Positions 51,416-60,786 of a stretch of DNA of 64,000 bases are shown here, one piece after another. The notes below the pieces were generated by a model. The model saw only the letters and a program-made list of their open reading frames with translations, searched no databases and had not been told where the DNA came from. Made by a program: the position numbers and the translations under genes. Within the stretch, counting starts at the first letter, position 1; each line of letters begins with the position of its first letter. The DNA comes from Rhodocyclaceae bacterium (GTDB lineage Bacteria; Pseudomonadota; Gammaproteobacteria; Burkholderiales; Rhodocyclaceae), in contig JADJEF010000020.1 in the NCBI GenBank assembly GCA_016702335.1, positions 1,116,001 to 1,180,000 of the forward strand, given 5' to 3'.

Positions 51416-53449
51416 ATGTTCAAAAAGATACTCATCGCGAATCGCGGGGAAATCGCCTGTCGCGTGATCAAGACCGCACGCCGGATGGGTATCCAGACGG
51501 TGGCTGTGTACTCCGAGGCCGACGCCGGCGCGCGCCATGTGCGCCTCGCCGACGAAGCGATCTGCATCGGCCCCGCCGCCGCCAAAGAGTCCTACCTCGT
51601 CAGCGACAAGATCATCGCTGCCTGCAAAGCCACCGGGGCCGAGGCGGTGCATCCGGGCTACGGCTTTCTCTCCGAGAACGAAGACTTTGCGCAGGCCTGC
51701 GTCGCCCACGGCGTGGTCTTCATCGGCCCGCCGGTCGAAGCCATTCGCGCCATGGGCAGCAAGTCCGAAGCCAAGAAGCTGATGGAAAAGGCCGGTGTGC
51801 CGCTCACCCCCGGCTACCACGGCGACGAACAAGCGCCGGAATTTCTCCATCAGCAGGCCGATGCCATCGGTTATCCGGTGCTGATCAAAGCGGCGGCAGG
51901 GGGAGGTGGCAAAGGAATGCGGGCCGTGAATGCTTCCGGCGACTTCCTCGACGCGCTTGCCTCTTGCCAACGTGAAGCGCGCGCCAGCTTTGGCGACGAT
52001 CATGTGCTGATCGAGAAGTACCTGCAGCGCCCCCGCCACATCGAGATTCAGGTGTTCGGCGATACGCACGGCCAGTGCGTGTATCTGTTCGAGCGCGACT
52101 GCTCGGTGCAGCGCCGGCACCAAAAGGTGCTGGAAGAAGCCCCGGCACCGGGCATGACGCCCGAACGACGCGCGGCCATGGGCCACGCCGCAGTAGCCGC
52201 TGCCAAAGCCGTCGGCTACGTCGGGGCCGGCACTGTGGAATTCATCGTTCCCGGCGTAAACGCCACGGACGGCACCTTCTATTTCATGGAGATGAATACG
52301 CGCCTGCAGGTCGAGCACCCGGTCACCGAAATGATCACCGGCCTCGACCTGGTGGAATGGCAGTTGCGGGTCGCCGCTGGCGAACCGCTGCCGCTGGCGC
52401 AGGAGCAGTTAGCCATCCGCGGGCACGCCATCGAAGCGCGCGTCTATGCCGAGGATGCGGACAAGGGTTTTCTGCCCTCCACCGGCACGCTTGCCTATCT
52501 GGCACCACCCAGCGAATCGATCCACGTGCGCATTGATACGGGCGTTGAGCAGGGCGACGAAATAACGCCCTGGTACGACCCCATGATTGCCAAACTCATC
52601 GTCTGGGATGTCGATCGCAATGCCGCTCTGGCGCGCCTGCTGCGCGCGCTGGCCGACTACCGGGTGGTGGGTGTCACCAGCAATATCGGTTTCCTCTCCC
52701 GGCTCGCCGGCTGCCCGGCCTTTGCCAATGCCGATCTCGATACCGGCTTGATCGAGCGCGAGCGTCGCTATCTGTTCCCTGCCACCCACGACGTACCCGC
52801 CGATGCCTGGCGCGTGGCCGCGCTGGCCGAACTGTTGCGCGATCAGGCATTCGCCCACACCCATGCCGCCAGCAGTAACGACCCGTATTCGCCCTGGCAC
52901 CGCCGTGACGGCTGGCGCGTAAACGACGCGGCACAACGTGTGCTCAAGTTTCGCCATGGCGACAGTGACATCGGGCTCACCGTCACCTACCTCGGCCCCC
53001 ACCATTTTGTGCTCAGCGGTACCGGGACCGATACCGTGCTGACCGGTACCCTGGACAGGGCCGGCGCAATCACGGCGAACATCGACGGCCGCCGCCTCAA
53101 TGCCACCGTCATCGTTGCTGGTGAACGCCGTCACGTCTTTGTGCATGGCATGAGCTACGTCTTTTCTTCCGTCGAGCCGCTCTTTCATGCCACGGAAGGT
53201 GGCGGCACCGAAGGTGGGCTGAGCGCGCCGATGCCGGGCAAAATTGTGGCGCTGCTCGCCAACGAAGGCGACCTTGTGAGCAAGGGCGCACCCTTGCTCA
53301 TTCTTGAAGCGATGAAAATGGAACACACCATCTCCGCACCAGCGGCCGGAAAAGTAAAGGCCTTCCGCTTCGCCGTCGGTGAACAGGTAGGCGACGGGGC
53401 CGAATTGATCGACTTCGCGCCGGCCGGCACCGGGCCGCTTGAGAAATAA
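51416..53449 (+). CDS. liuD: Methylcrotonyl-CoA carboxylase alpha subunit (biotin carboxylase + BCCP)
   Basis: This 677-residue subunit has the biotin carboxylase start MFKKILIANRGEIACRVIKT. The ATP-grasp loop is KAAAGGGGKGMRAV, and YFMEMNTRLQVEHPVTEMIT is the catalytic region. The C-terminal biotinyl domain carries the acceptor Lys in LILEAMKMEHTISAPA. It hands CO2 from bicarbonate to LiuB. It follows the NYN gene by 17 bases with a GGAGAG ribosome site. Confidence 0.95.
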   Translation: MFKKILIANRGEIACRVIKTARRMGIQTVAVYSEADAGARHVRLADEAICIGPAAAKESYLVSDKIIAACKATGAEAVHPGYGFLSENEDFAQACVAHGVVFIGPPVEAIRAMGSKSEAKKLMEKAGVPLTPGYHGDEQAPEFLHQQADAIGYPVLIKAAAGGGGKGMRAVNASGDFLDALASCQREARASFGDDHVLIEKYLQRPRHIEIQVFGDTHGQCVYLFERDCSVQRRHQKVLEEAPAPGMTPERRAAMGHAAVAAAKAVGYVGAGTVEFIVPGVNATDGTFYFMEMNTRLQVEHPVTEMITGLDLVEWQLRVAAGEPLPLAQEQLAIRGHAIEARVYAEDADKGFLPSTGTLAYLAPPSESIHVRIDTGVEQGDEITPWYDPMIAKLIVWDVDRNAALARLLRALADYRVVGVTSNIGFLSRLAGCPAFANADLDTGLIERERRYLFPATHDVPADAWRVAALAELLRDQAFAHTHAASSNDPYSPWHRRDGWRVNDAAQRVLKFRHGDSDIGLTVTYLGPHHFVLSGTGTDTVLTGTLDRAGAITANIDGRRLNATVIVAGERRHVFVHGMSYVFSSVEPLFHATEGGGTEGGLSAPMPGKIVALLANEGDLVSKGAPLLILEAMKMEHTISAPAAGKVKAFRFAVGEQVGDGAELIDFAPAGTGPLEK

Positions 53450-53511
53450 GTTGTTGCCGCATGGATTTGGCCCGGCAACACGAGTTTTTAAAGACATTGC
53501 ATAATCAAGCC

Positions 53512-54237
53512 ATGAAGAAATTTTTCGCACTCATCGCCCTTCTGTTCCCGCCGGCGGCCATGGCCACGGAAGGGCTTGCGCTTGAGGTCGGTGCGTGGTC
53601 GCCCTACATCGATTTCTCCGCACCCGATCAAGGAATCATCAGCGCAGCGGTCAAAAAGGCGCTGGCGCAAGTGGATATCGAGGCACGCTTGTACGAGGTG
53701 TCGTGGAAGGCAGCCGAGGTTCGACTTGACGCGGGGAAAACGACCTCATTTGCCTGGATCAAGAACGCCGATCGACTGCCACGCTGGCGATTCTCGGCAC
53801 CTATTTGCCGGACGCGTACCGTCGTTTTAACTCACCTGGATCGCCCATTGCCGATGCAATCACTCGCTGACCTCAAGGGCAAGCGGGTCGGCTGGTCGCG
53901 CGGCTATAGTTACGGCGACGCCATGGAGGCCCTGCGCGCCGAACTGCGCATTGAGGAAATGCCGACCGACGAGGTCGCGTTGCGCCACCTGCTCGCGGGG
54001 GGCATTGATGCCATGCCAATGGATAGCGCCGTCGCGCGTCAGTTGCTCAGCCAGCGCTTCACGCCCGAGCAAGGCCGAATGATTGTGATCGACCCCTCGC
54101 CACAACGCACGATCAACTACACCGAGCTACATCTGGTTTGCGGCGTCAGCGACCCCGAGTGCGCCAAGCGCATCACGCGCTTCAATACCGGGCTGCGCGC
54201 ACTTCAGGGCAATACGCTGCAAGATTGCAGCCGCTGA
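53512..54237 (+). CDS. Periplasmic substrate-binding protein (family 3 / amino-acid type)
   Basis: This 241-residue protein has a signal peptide (MKKFFALIALLFPPAAMA). The body resembles extracellular solute-binding proteins of family 3: GAWSPYIDFSAPDQGIISAA near the start, RLPRWRFSAPICRTRTVVL, then SLADLKGKRVGWSRGYSYGD. No permease or ATPase gene is adjacent, so it may act as a stand-alone sensor or binding protein. It lies between liuD and liuE on the same strand. The ligand is unknown. Confidence 0.78.
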   Translation: MKKFFALIALLFPPAAMATEGLALEVGAWSPYIDFSAPDQGIISAAVKKALAQVDIEARLYEVSWKAAEVRLDAGKTTSFAWIKNADRLPRWRFSAPICRTRTVVLTHLDRPLPMQSLADLKGKRVGWSRGYSYGDAMEALRAELRIEEMPTDEVALRHLLAGGIDAMPMDSAVARQLLSQRFTPEQGRMIVIDPSPQRTINYTELHLVCGVSDPECAKRITRFNTGLRALQGNTLQDCSR

Positions 54238-54269
54238 CACGCGCCCGAGAAGCGCCGCCCTGCCGAGGT

Positions 54270-54425
54270 TTGACTCTGTTGCCGCGCACTACTGACAACA
54301 GCAAGCACATAGCTCTCGATCTGGCGGGTGATGTCGGGAGCGGGCAGGTTGCCGTACTGGCGGCACTGCCTTCAGCGATTGCTTTCGGGGCCACCCTCAG
54401 CGAACTGCAAGCCTTGCGCGGTTAG
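54270..54425 (+). pseudogene. Possible N-terminal remnant of a SulP-like transporter
   Basis: A 51-codon frame ends in DLAGDVGSGQVAVLAALPSA followed by IAFG. This recalls the Asp-Leu-xx-Gly...Leu-Pro-xx-Ile-Ala-Phe-Gly start of SulP anion transporters. It then stops ten bases before liuE. The resemblance is short and could be chance. Confidence 0.2.
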
Positions 54426-54434
54426 AATCACCTG

Positions 54435-55364
54435 ATGGCACTTCCTTCAAAAGTACGCATCGTCGAGGTCGGTCCGCGGGACGGCTTGCAGAACGAACCC
54501 ACGCCGGTTTCCACCGCCACGAAACTTGAACTCATCCGCCGGCTGGCGGGTTGTGGCTTGAGCACCATTGAAGCCACCGCCTTCGTCTCGCCCAAGTGGG
54601 TTCCCCAGATGGCCGATGCCGCAAAGGTGATGGCGGGCCTGCCCACGGGCGATGCCGCCAAGGCCGGAGTGGCCTTCCCGGTACTGGTGCCCAACTTGAA
54701 AGGCCTCGAAGCCGCAATGGCGGCCGGTGCGCGCGAAATCGCCATCTTCGGTGCCGCCTCAGATGCGTTCTCGCAGAAGAACATCAACTGCTCAGTCGCC
54801 GAATCGCTCGAACGTTTCAAACCCGTGGTCGCCACCGCACGTGAGGCCGGGCTAAGGGTGCGCGGCTATGTCAGTTGTGTCCTCGGCTGCCCCTACCAGG
54901 GCGATGTGGCGCCCACCGCAGTCGCCGAGGTAGCCCATGCGCTGTTCGATATGGGCTGCTATGAAATCAGCCTGGGCGACACCATCGGTGCCGGCACGCC
55001 GGGTAAGACGCGCGTCATGGTTGAGGCCGTGGTCAAGCGTGTACCCCTCAAGAAAGTTGCTGGTCATTTCCACGACACCTACGGCATGGCCATCGCCAAC
55101 ATCTACGCTGCGCTGCAGTTAGGCGTGACCGTCTTCGACAGCGCGGTCGGCGGTCTCGGCGGCTGCCCCTACGCAGCCGGTGCCTCGGGCAATGTCGCCA
55201 CCGAAGATCTGGTCTGGCTGCTCAAGGGCCTGGGCATAGATTCGGGCGTGAACCTCGAGGAACTGGTGACCACCGCCGACTGGATCACCGGCGTGCTCGG
55301 GCGCCAGCCGGCCTCGCGGGTATCGGTTGCGGTGCTGGCCAAACGTCAGGCGAACTGCGCGTGA
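54435..55364 (+). CDS. liuE: Hydroxymethylglutaryl-CoA lyase
   Basis: This 309-residue TIM-barrel lyase splits HMG-CoA into acetyl-CoA and acetoacetate, the last step of the leucine route. RIVEVGPRDGLQNEPTPVST is the N-terminal signature. GCYEISLGDTIGAGTPGKTR and AGHFHDTYGMAIANI (metal His) follow, and SAVGGLGGCPYAAGASGN carries the catalytic Cys loop. Its last codons overlap the DUF1289 gene. Confidence 0.95.
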   Translation: MALPSKVRIVEVGPRDGLQNEPTPVSTATKLELIRRLAGCGLSTIEATAFVSPKWVPQMADAAKVMAGLPTGDAAKAGVAFPVLVPNLKGLEAAMAAGAREIAIFGAASDAFSQKNINCSVAESLERFKPVVATAREAGLRVRGYVSCVLGCPYQGDVAPTAVAEVAHALFDMGCYEISLGDTIGAGTPGKTRVMVEAVVKRVPLKKVAGHFHDTYGMAIANIYAALQLGVTVFDSAVGGLGGCPYAAGASGNVATEDLVWLLKGLGIDSGVNLEELVTTADWITGVLGRQPASRVSVAVLAKRQANCA

Positions 55365-55585
55365 CCTCACCCTGCATAGGTATCTGCCAGATGGACGATG
55401 CCAGCGGCTATTGCATCGGCTGTGGGCGCACTATCGAAGAAATTTCGGGTTGGAGTGGTGCCACTGACCAGCAACGGCAAGCCACCATCGCGCAATTGCC
55501 TGAACGCCCGGTACCCACTCCCACTCCCACTCCGACCCCATCGGCGGCAACGCCACCCTTAAAGCCGCATTCGGCTGCCCGGTGA
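55361..55585 (+). CDS. DUF1289 small Cys-rich protein
   Basis: This 74-residue protein starts with GTG overlapping the liuE stop. SPCIGICQMDDASGYCIGCG, then RTIEEISGWSG, has the DUF1289 four-Cys pattern (CxxxC...CxxC), likely a metal or cluster site. The tail is a Pro-Thr repeat (VPTPTPTPTPS) from a six-base microsatellite. Its function is not known. Similar genes often follow catabolic operons. Confidence 0.85.
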   Translation: MTSPCIGICQMDDASGYCIGCGRTIEEISGWSGATDQQRQATIAQLPERPVPTPTPTPTPSAATPPLKPHSAAR

Positions 55586-55702
55586 TCATCCCCGCCGGCA
55601 TTGCCGGCATGATCAACGCCTGGAAATCGAGTAAGTTCCCCGCGGCTAAAATAGCCGCATTCGTCCGTTCACTTATCCCTTTACGTCGCCCTGCGTCAGC
55701 AC

Positions 55703-56326
55703 ATGACCACTGCCCCGCATCTCACCGCTACCCAAAATCTTACCGCCGTCGCTCATCAGGTCGGAGCCCGCGACCGTCACGCCCGCTACGGGCACGCGGG
55801 CGCTGTCATTTGGCTGACCGGCCTTTCGGCCGCCGGCAAATCAACGCTGGCCATGGGGCTCGAAGCCGCCTTACTCGAGCGCGGCTACGCCTGCTATACC
55901 CTCGACGGCGACAACATCCGGCATGGCCTGAACGCCAACCTCGGATTCTCACAGGCAGACCGCACAGAAAACATCCGCCGGGTGGGTGAAGTCGCGGCAC
56001 TGTTCGCCGATGCCGGCTTGATCTGCATTACCTCGTTCATCTCACCCTACCGCGCGGATCGGGCCCAGGCGCGCGCGGCGGCACAGCGAACCGGCTTCCA
56101 TGAAATCTATATCGCCGCCGATCTGGCGGCCTGCGAAGCTCGTGACCCAAAAGGTCTTTATCGCAAAGCTCGTGCCGGTGAGTTGAAAGAGTTCACCGGC
56201 ATCGATGCGCCCTATGAGGTGCCCGACGCACCTGAACTCATACTCACCACCGGTCGCGAAACGGTCCAAGCGAGTCTGACCGGCTTGCTGAATTACGTCA
56301 CTGATCGGCTGCCGCTGCGCCGGTGA
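55703..56326 (+). CDS. cysC: Adenylylsulfate (APS) kinase
   Basis: This 207-residue kinase phosphorylates APS to PAPS in sulfate activation. The P-loop is WLTGLSAAGKSTLAMGL, with LDGDNIRHGLNANLGFS and NIRRVGEVAALFADAGLICI and then SFISPYRADR. FTGIDAPYEVPDAPEL is the C-terminal signature. No cysND gene is adjacent. PAPS-dependent sulfation or assimilation cannot be told apart here. Confidence 0.94.
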   Translation: MTTAPHLTATQNLTAVAHQVGARDRHARYGHAGAVIWLTGLSAAGKSTLAMGLEAALLERGYACYTLDGDNIRHGLNANLGFSQADRTENIRRVGEVAALFADAGLICITSFISPYRADRAQARAAAQRTGFHEIYIAADLAACEARDPKGLYRKARAGELKEFTGIDAPYEVPDAPELILTTGRETVQASLTGLLNYVTDRLPLRR

Positions 56327-56400
56327 GCAGATCACGCGTTACCCAAGCACTGTTTGAAGATGTACCCGCGTCGTTGATTTTCTGGCTTGTTTGTGTGAGC

Positions 56401-56431
56401 GTCCGCAACTCGGCGCTGGCAACACGGCGCA
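56401..56431 (-). repeat. Dispersed bipartite repeat, copy 13
   Basis: In minus orientation, CGCCGTGTTGC, CAG and CGCCGAGTTGC. The copy is intergenic between cysC and the wax ester synthase gene, about 80 bases before the latter's start. Confidence 0.88.
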
Positions 56432-56512
56432 TGTCTGCAAATCCAACGCATCTTGACCGCACGGGGGTATGCTGCAGGTCAACTATCCCAACTGCGCACA
56501 GGGCCACGAACC

Positions 56513-58129
56513 ATGAAACAGCTATCCGGTAGCGACAACATTTTTCTCGTCGGCGAGCACGCCAATGTCTACAACCATGTAGCCATGATGTTGATCTACG
56601 ACGTTTCCACCGCGCCCGAAGGCAAGGTGCGCTATCGCGATATCCTCCAACACTTCGAAAACCGCCTGTACGCGCATCCGATTTTCCGCCGCCGGCTGGT
56701 CACGCCGCCGTTCGGCATTGACCGGCCCTACTGGGTCGAAGACGACGACATGGATGTCGAGTTTCACATCCGTCACATTGCACTGCCCGAGCCGGGCGAC
56801 TGGCGCCAATTGATGATTCAGGTGGCACGCCTGCACTCACGCCCGCTGGATCGCACCAAGCCGATGTGGGAAGCCTACGTCATCGAGGGCCTGGACAACA
56901 TTCCCAAGCTGCCCAAGGGCTCGTTCGCGCTGTTCATGAAGCTGCACCACTCGGCCGTCGATGGCATGGCCGGCATTTTGCTCGCCGAGGCCATTCACTC
57001 CCCTACCGCCATCGAAACAATCAACGTGCCCAGCACGCGCATCATCAAGCTCGAAAGCCTGCCCTCACCGATCGAGTTTGTCTCGCGCGCAGTGACCAAT
57101 AGCATTGAGCGCGTCGGCCGCTTCACCAAGCTGGCCCAGCGCGCTGCCGATGTGGTCACCACGCTGGGCAAAGAGCAGCTTGCACACCGCCTCGGTCGCT
57201 CGAGCGAGCCGCCGCTGGCCATGCCGAAACCCCCGCTGACCCGCTTCAATGCCAATGTCTCCGGACACCGCGTTGCCGAAGGGTTCGGGATACCTCTGTC
57301 GCGCATCCGGCGCGTACGCGCCAAGGTGCCGGGCGCATCGCTCAATGATATTTTTCTGGCCATATCGGGCGGGGCGGTACGCCGCTATCTCCAGTCAAAA
57401 CACGAGTTGCCGGCGGAATCGCTGGTTGCCCTGATGCCGATGTCGCTGCGCAGCGATGCCTCCGCAGGAGGCAATGCGATCGGAGCCGCGATGGTGGCCA
57501 TCCGCAGCGACATTGCCGACCCGCTCTCGCGCCTCAAGGCCGCCCATTTTGAAGCCGGCAAGGGCAAGCGCATCGCCGAAAAAATGGGCGCGGATCTGTT
57601 TGCCACGGTGTTCGACGTCGTGCCCTCATTCATGGGCAATTTCGTACTCAACAAATTGCTCATCAAGAACTTCAACATGACCATCTCGAATGTGCGCGGG
57701 CCGGACAAACCCCTGTACCTCGCCGGGGCCAAGGCCATGTGCCTTTACCCGATCAGCATTCCGACCAATGGTGCCGGGCTCAACATTACCGGCGTCAGCT
57801 ACAACGGCGTGATGTGGGTGGCGGCCGTGGGTTGCCGCAACATACTCCCCGATCCCGGCTTCTTTGTGCAGTGCATGCGCGAGGAATGGGAAGATCTGCT
57901 CGCGGGGGCCGATGCGCTGCCCGAACCCGGTGATCTGGCCGCAGCAGCGGCAGCGGCAGCAGCCGCCACGCGCTCAAAGCCCGCACCGCGAAAGGTGCCG
58001 GTGAAACGCACCAAGACCGCGGCCAAGGCACCCACCAAGGCGGTGTCCGCCAAGCCAGCTGCGAAACCAGCTGCTAAGCCGGTTGCTAGAAAAGCGGCCG
58101 CGCCCACCGCGCGTAAAAAAGCCGGCTAA
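56513..58129 (+). CDS. Wax ester synthase/diacylglycerol acyltransferase with a histone-H1-like tail
   Basis: This 538-residue WS/DGAT enzyme uses acyl-CoA to make wax esters or triacylglycerol. The catalytic HHxxxDG motif is LHHSAVDGMAG (His145, His146, Asp150). PLDRTKPMWEAYVIEGL, NDIFLAISGGAVRRYL and NMTISNVRGPDKPLYLAGAK are family segments. The family core ends near residue 480. The last 60 residues are Lys/Ala/Pro rich (KPAPRKVPVKRTKTAAKAP, AKPAAKPAAKPVARKAAAP), like the DNA-binding tails of PhaF phasins, AlgP or histone H1. The ATG at 56513 has only a weak ribosome site. Confidence 0.92.
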   Translation: MKQLSGSDNIFLVGEHANVYNHVAMMLIYDVSTAPEGKVRYRDILQHFENRLYAHPIFRRRLVTPPFGIDRPYWVEDDDMDVEFHIRHIALPEPGDWRQLMIQVARLHSRPLDRTKPMWEAYVIEGLDNIPKLPKGSFALFMKLHHSAVDGMAGILLAEAIHSPTAIETINVPSTRIIKLESLPSPIEFVSRAVTNSIERVGRFTKLAQRAADVVTTLGKEQLAHRLGRSSEPPLAMPKPPLTRFNANVSGHRVAEGFGIPLSRIRRVRAKVPGASLNDIFLAISGGAVRRYLQSKHELPAESLVALMPMSLRSDASAGGNAIGAAMVAIRSDIADPLSRLKAAHFEAGKGKRIAEKMGADLFATVFDVVPSFMGNFVLNKLLIKNFNMTISNVRGPDKPLYLAGAKAMCLYPISIPTNGAGLNITGVSYNGVMWVAAVGCRNILPDPGFFVQCMREEWEDLLAGADALPEPGDLAAAAAAAAAATRSKPAPRKVPVKRTKTAAKAPTKAVSAKPAAKPAAKPVARKAAAPTARKKAG

Positions 58130-58149
58130 ACGCCGGCATGGCTGGCTGA

Positions 58150-58184
58150 CAGCGGCGCGCCGGGCTTGGCCTGGCGCGCCGCTG
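58150..58184. terminator. Long GC stem-loop between convergent genes
   Basis: CAGCGGCGCGCC and GGCGCGCCGCTG form a perfect 12-base stem with an 11-base loop between the wax ester synthase and chemoreceptor stops. There is no strong T tract, so terminator function is probable but not certain. Confidence 0.6.
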
Positions 58185-58188
58185 TGCT

Positions 58189-59838
58189 TTACAGCTTGAA
58201 GCGCCCGATCATGGTGCGCAGATCGCCCGCCAAACCATTGAGATCATGGATCACGGCACGAGCATCATTCATCGCGGTATTGCCTTCATGGGCCATCAGG
58301 CTGATGCGCTCGGCAGACTGCGCCATTTGCGTGGTTGCCACTGACTGCTCGTTGGCGGCCATGGCGATTTCCTGAATGCGGCTGACGATGCCCTGGGTCT
58401 GGTTGCTGATTTCGCGAATGCGCTTCGAGGCTTCCTCGGCCATCGCCACGCCGTTGCGTACCGAGTGATGGGTCTCGCCCATGCGGCTGACGGCATTTTC
58501 GGATTCGCGACGCATGGCGTCGATCATTTCGCCGATCTCGACCGTGGCTTGTGCCGTCCGCTCAGCCAGCTTGCGCACTTCGTCGGCCACCACGGCAAAG
58601 CCGCGGCCCTGCTCGCCAGCGCGTGCGGCCTCAATGGCGGCATTGAGCGCCAGCAGGTTGGTCTGGTCAGCAATGTCTTTGATGACATTGACAATGCTGC
58701 TGATCTGCTGCGAGCGATTGTCGAGCTCATTCATGACTGACGACAGCTGATCGACCGAACCCGCTACCCGGGTGATCTCGGTGGCCACCCCGGAGACGGC
58801 GTTCGCTGAGGCCGCTGAATCATCGCCGGTACGGCGCACGGCGGCGTCGGCGTCATGCGTACTGGCCGCGATGTGGTTGACGCTGACCGTAATTTCCTCG
58901 ATGGTCGCGGCAGTCGATGACGCCAGCTCACTTTGGGTATCGGCGTCGCGGGCGATGCGGTCGGCCATTTCGTCGATACGGGCCACGCCCGCAGTCAGGC
59001 GCACCGTGTCTTGCCTGACGGACACAAACATGTCGTGCAGCTGGCCGATAAAGGTATTGAAGTGGCCGGCGATCTGCCCGGTCTCGTCTTGCGATTCGAC
59101 CGGCAGCTTTACCGTCAGATCACCCTGGCCGGTAGTCAGCGAATGCATAAGTTCGTTGAGTCGTTGCAGCGGGTGGGCAATCAGGTTACCCAGCCAGACC
59201 GCGATGCCCAGCGCCAGCACCAGCACCACGGCACCGATGACCAGCACATTGCGCATGGCATCGAGTTCGGCCTCGCGCACGGCGGCCAGATCTTCATCGG
59301 CGGCGACCACAAAAAAGCGGCCCTTGGGCCCGTTGATCGGCACATACAGCGTGCGGAACGAACCGAATTTGTCGGTGTATTCCAGCGCATCGGTCTTTTT
59401 GCTTTTGAACACCTCACGCAGTTTTTCCATGGCCGCCTTGTTGTCGTAGTCGGCGAGGTAGTAGTCGGTCTTGCCATCGGCCAGCTCTTCTTCGGTCAGC
59501 GACGACTGGGCAAAAACGATCTTGCCTTCGTGCTCGACAAAGCTATACACAAACGGGAGTTTCTGCGTCTTGGAATAGTCCGTAATGCGTTTGCTCATGG
59601 CCCGCGACTCGTCGGTGGTCACCTCGGCCTTGGGCTTGAGCGTATCGTGGAACTCGGTCCCCACTACATAAAGGTAACCGCGTGCTGCGGCATCAAGACG
59701 TGCATCAATCGCCCCGACCGCCGAGAGGTGCGCGGCACGTATATTGAGCGCTGTATAAACCCCGATCGTCAGCAGGGATACAAACACAAAGGCCAGCCGG
59801 ACCTTGCTTTTTAATGACCATGCTGAATAAAAGCTCAT
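58189..59838 (-). CDS. Methyl-accepting chemotaxis protein with a Cache-like sensor
   Basis: This is a 549-residue membrane receptor. The first membrane segment is near residues 12-30 (VRLAFVFVSLLTIGVYTAL). A periplasmic single-Cache-like domain of about 160 residues follows (SRAMSKRITDYSKTQKLPFV is its start). The second segment is VLVIGAVVLVLALGIAVWLG. A HAMP domain follows (LIAHPLQRLNELMHSL), then the signalling domain with the invariant hairpin NAAIEAARAGEQGRGFAVVA, then EVRKLAERTAQAT. There is no C-terminal pentapeptide for CheR. No chemotaxis genes are adjacent. Confidence 0.93.
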   Translation of the reverse strand: MSFYSAWSLKSKVRLAFVFVSLLTIGVYTALNIRAAHLSAVGAIDARLDAAARGYLYVVGTEFHDTLKPKAEVTTDESRAMSKRITDYSKTQKLPFVYSFVEHEGKIVFAQSSLTEEELADGKTDYYLADYDNKAAMEKLREVFKSKKTDALEYTDKFGSFRTLYVPINGPKGRFFVVAADEDLAAVREAELDAMRNVLVIGAVVLVLALGIAVWLGNLIAHPLQRLNELMHSLTTGQGDLTVKLPVESQDETGQIAGHFNTFIGQLHDMFVSVRQDTVRLTAGVARIDEMADRIARDADTQSELASSTAATIEEITVSVNHIAASTHDADAAVRRTGDDSAASANAVSGVATEITRVAGSVDQLSSVMNELDNRSQQISSIVNVIKDIADQTNLLALNAAIEAARAGEQGRGFAVVADEVRKLAERTAQATVEIGEMIDAMRRESENAVSRMGETHHSVRNGVAMAEEASKRIREISNQTQGIVSRIQEIAMAANEQSVATTQMAQSAERISLMAHEGNTAMNDARAVIHDLNGLAGDLRTMIGRFKL

Positions 59839-59940
59839 GCGTGTCTCCCTCTTTGAATTTTGGCGGCAATGCCATTGTTTTGTGCCGCAAGCTTAGCACG
59901 ATGCCTCCTGAACAATAGCGACGCTGGTATCCTTGCGCGC

Positions 59941-60786
59941 ATGCAACTTGTGCTGCTCAGTGGCCTTTCCGGGGCCGGCAAGTCTATCGCGCTCCACGTC
60001 CTTGAAGACGCCGGCTGCTACTGCGTTGACAACCTGCCCGCGCCGCTGCTCGGTGATCTGATTGAACATCTGCGCAGCGAGGGGCATGAACGCGTGGCCG
60101 TGGCGGTCGATATGCGCGGTGGCAATTCCATTGCGGCATTACCTTCGCAGTTGCGCTTGCTTGAAGCCAATGGCATCACGCTGCGCTTCATTTTTCTGGA
60201 TGCGCGCGACGATGTCCTGATTCAGCGCTTTTCCGAAACCCGGCGCAGTCATCCCCTGGCCGATGCCGACACCACCCTGGCCGAAGCCATTGCCCGCGAA
60301 CGCGACGCGCTGGAATCACTCGCTTCGCTGGGCCACCATATCGACACCAGCCACCTGCGCCCGAGCGCCTTGCGTCAGTGCGTGCGCGAGTTTGTCGCCC
60401 TGAATGACTCCGCCTCCCTGATCCTGCTGTTCGAGTCGTTCGGCTTCAAGCACGGTATTCCTCTCGACGCCGATCTGGTCTTCGATGTGCGCTGTCTGCC
60501 CAACCCGTACTACGACCCGGTGCTGCGCCCGCTAACCGGGCGCGATGCCGAGGTGATTCAGTTTCTTGCCGGCCAACCCGAGGTCGAGCGCATGCGCGCC
60601 GATATCGGCAACTTCATTGCCAACTGGCTGCCCAGCTACATTCGCGACAACCGTGCTTACCTGACCGTCGCCATCGGCTGCACGGGCGGACAACACCGCT
60701 CGGTGTATCTGGTCGAGCAACTGGCCAAGCAGTTTGTTGGTCAGGCACAGGTGCTGGTGCGTCACCGCACACTGGCGGGCGCGTGA
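59941..60786 (+). CDS. rapZ: RNase adapter protein RapZ (YvcJ family)
   Basis: This 281-residue P-loop protein controls amino-sugar metabolism by guiding RNase E to GlmZ RNA in enterobacteria. MQLVLLSGLSGAGKSIALHV is the start with Walker A. DVRCLPNPYYDPVLRPLTG and VAIGCTGGQHRSVYLVEQLA are the C-terminal signatures. The usual neighbours hprK and ptsN are not present. Its GTGA stop overlaps the NusG-II gene. Confidence 0.94.
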   Translation: MQLVLLSGLSGAGKSIALHVLEDAGCYCVDNLPAPLLGDLIEHLRSEGHERVAVAVDMRGGNSIAALPSQLRLLEANGITLRFIFLDARDDVLIQRFSETRRSHPLADADTTLAEAIARERDALESLASLGHHIDTSHLRPSALRQCVREFVALNDSASLILLFESFGFKHGIPLDADLVFDVRCLPNPYYDPVLRPLTGRDAEVIQFLAGQPEVERMRADIGNFIANWLPSYIRDNRAYLTVAIGCTGGQHRSVYLVEQLAKQFVGQAQVLVRHRTLAGA

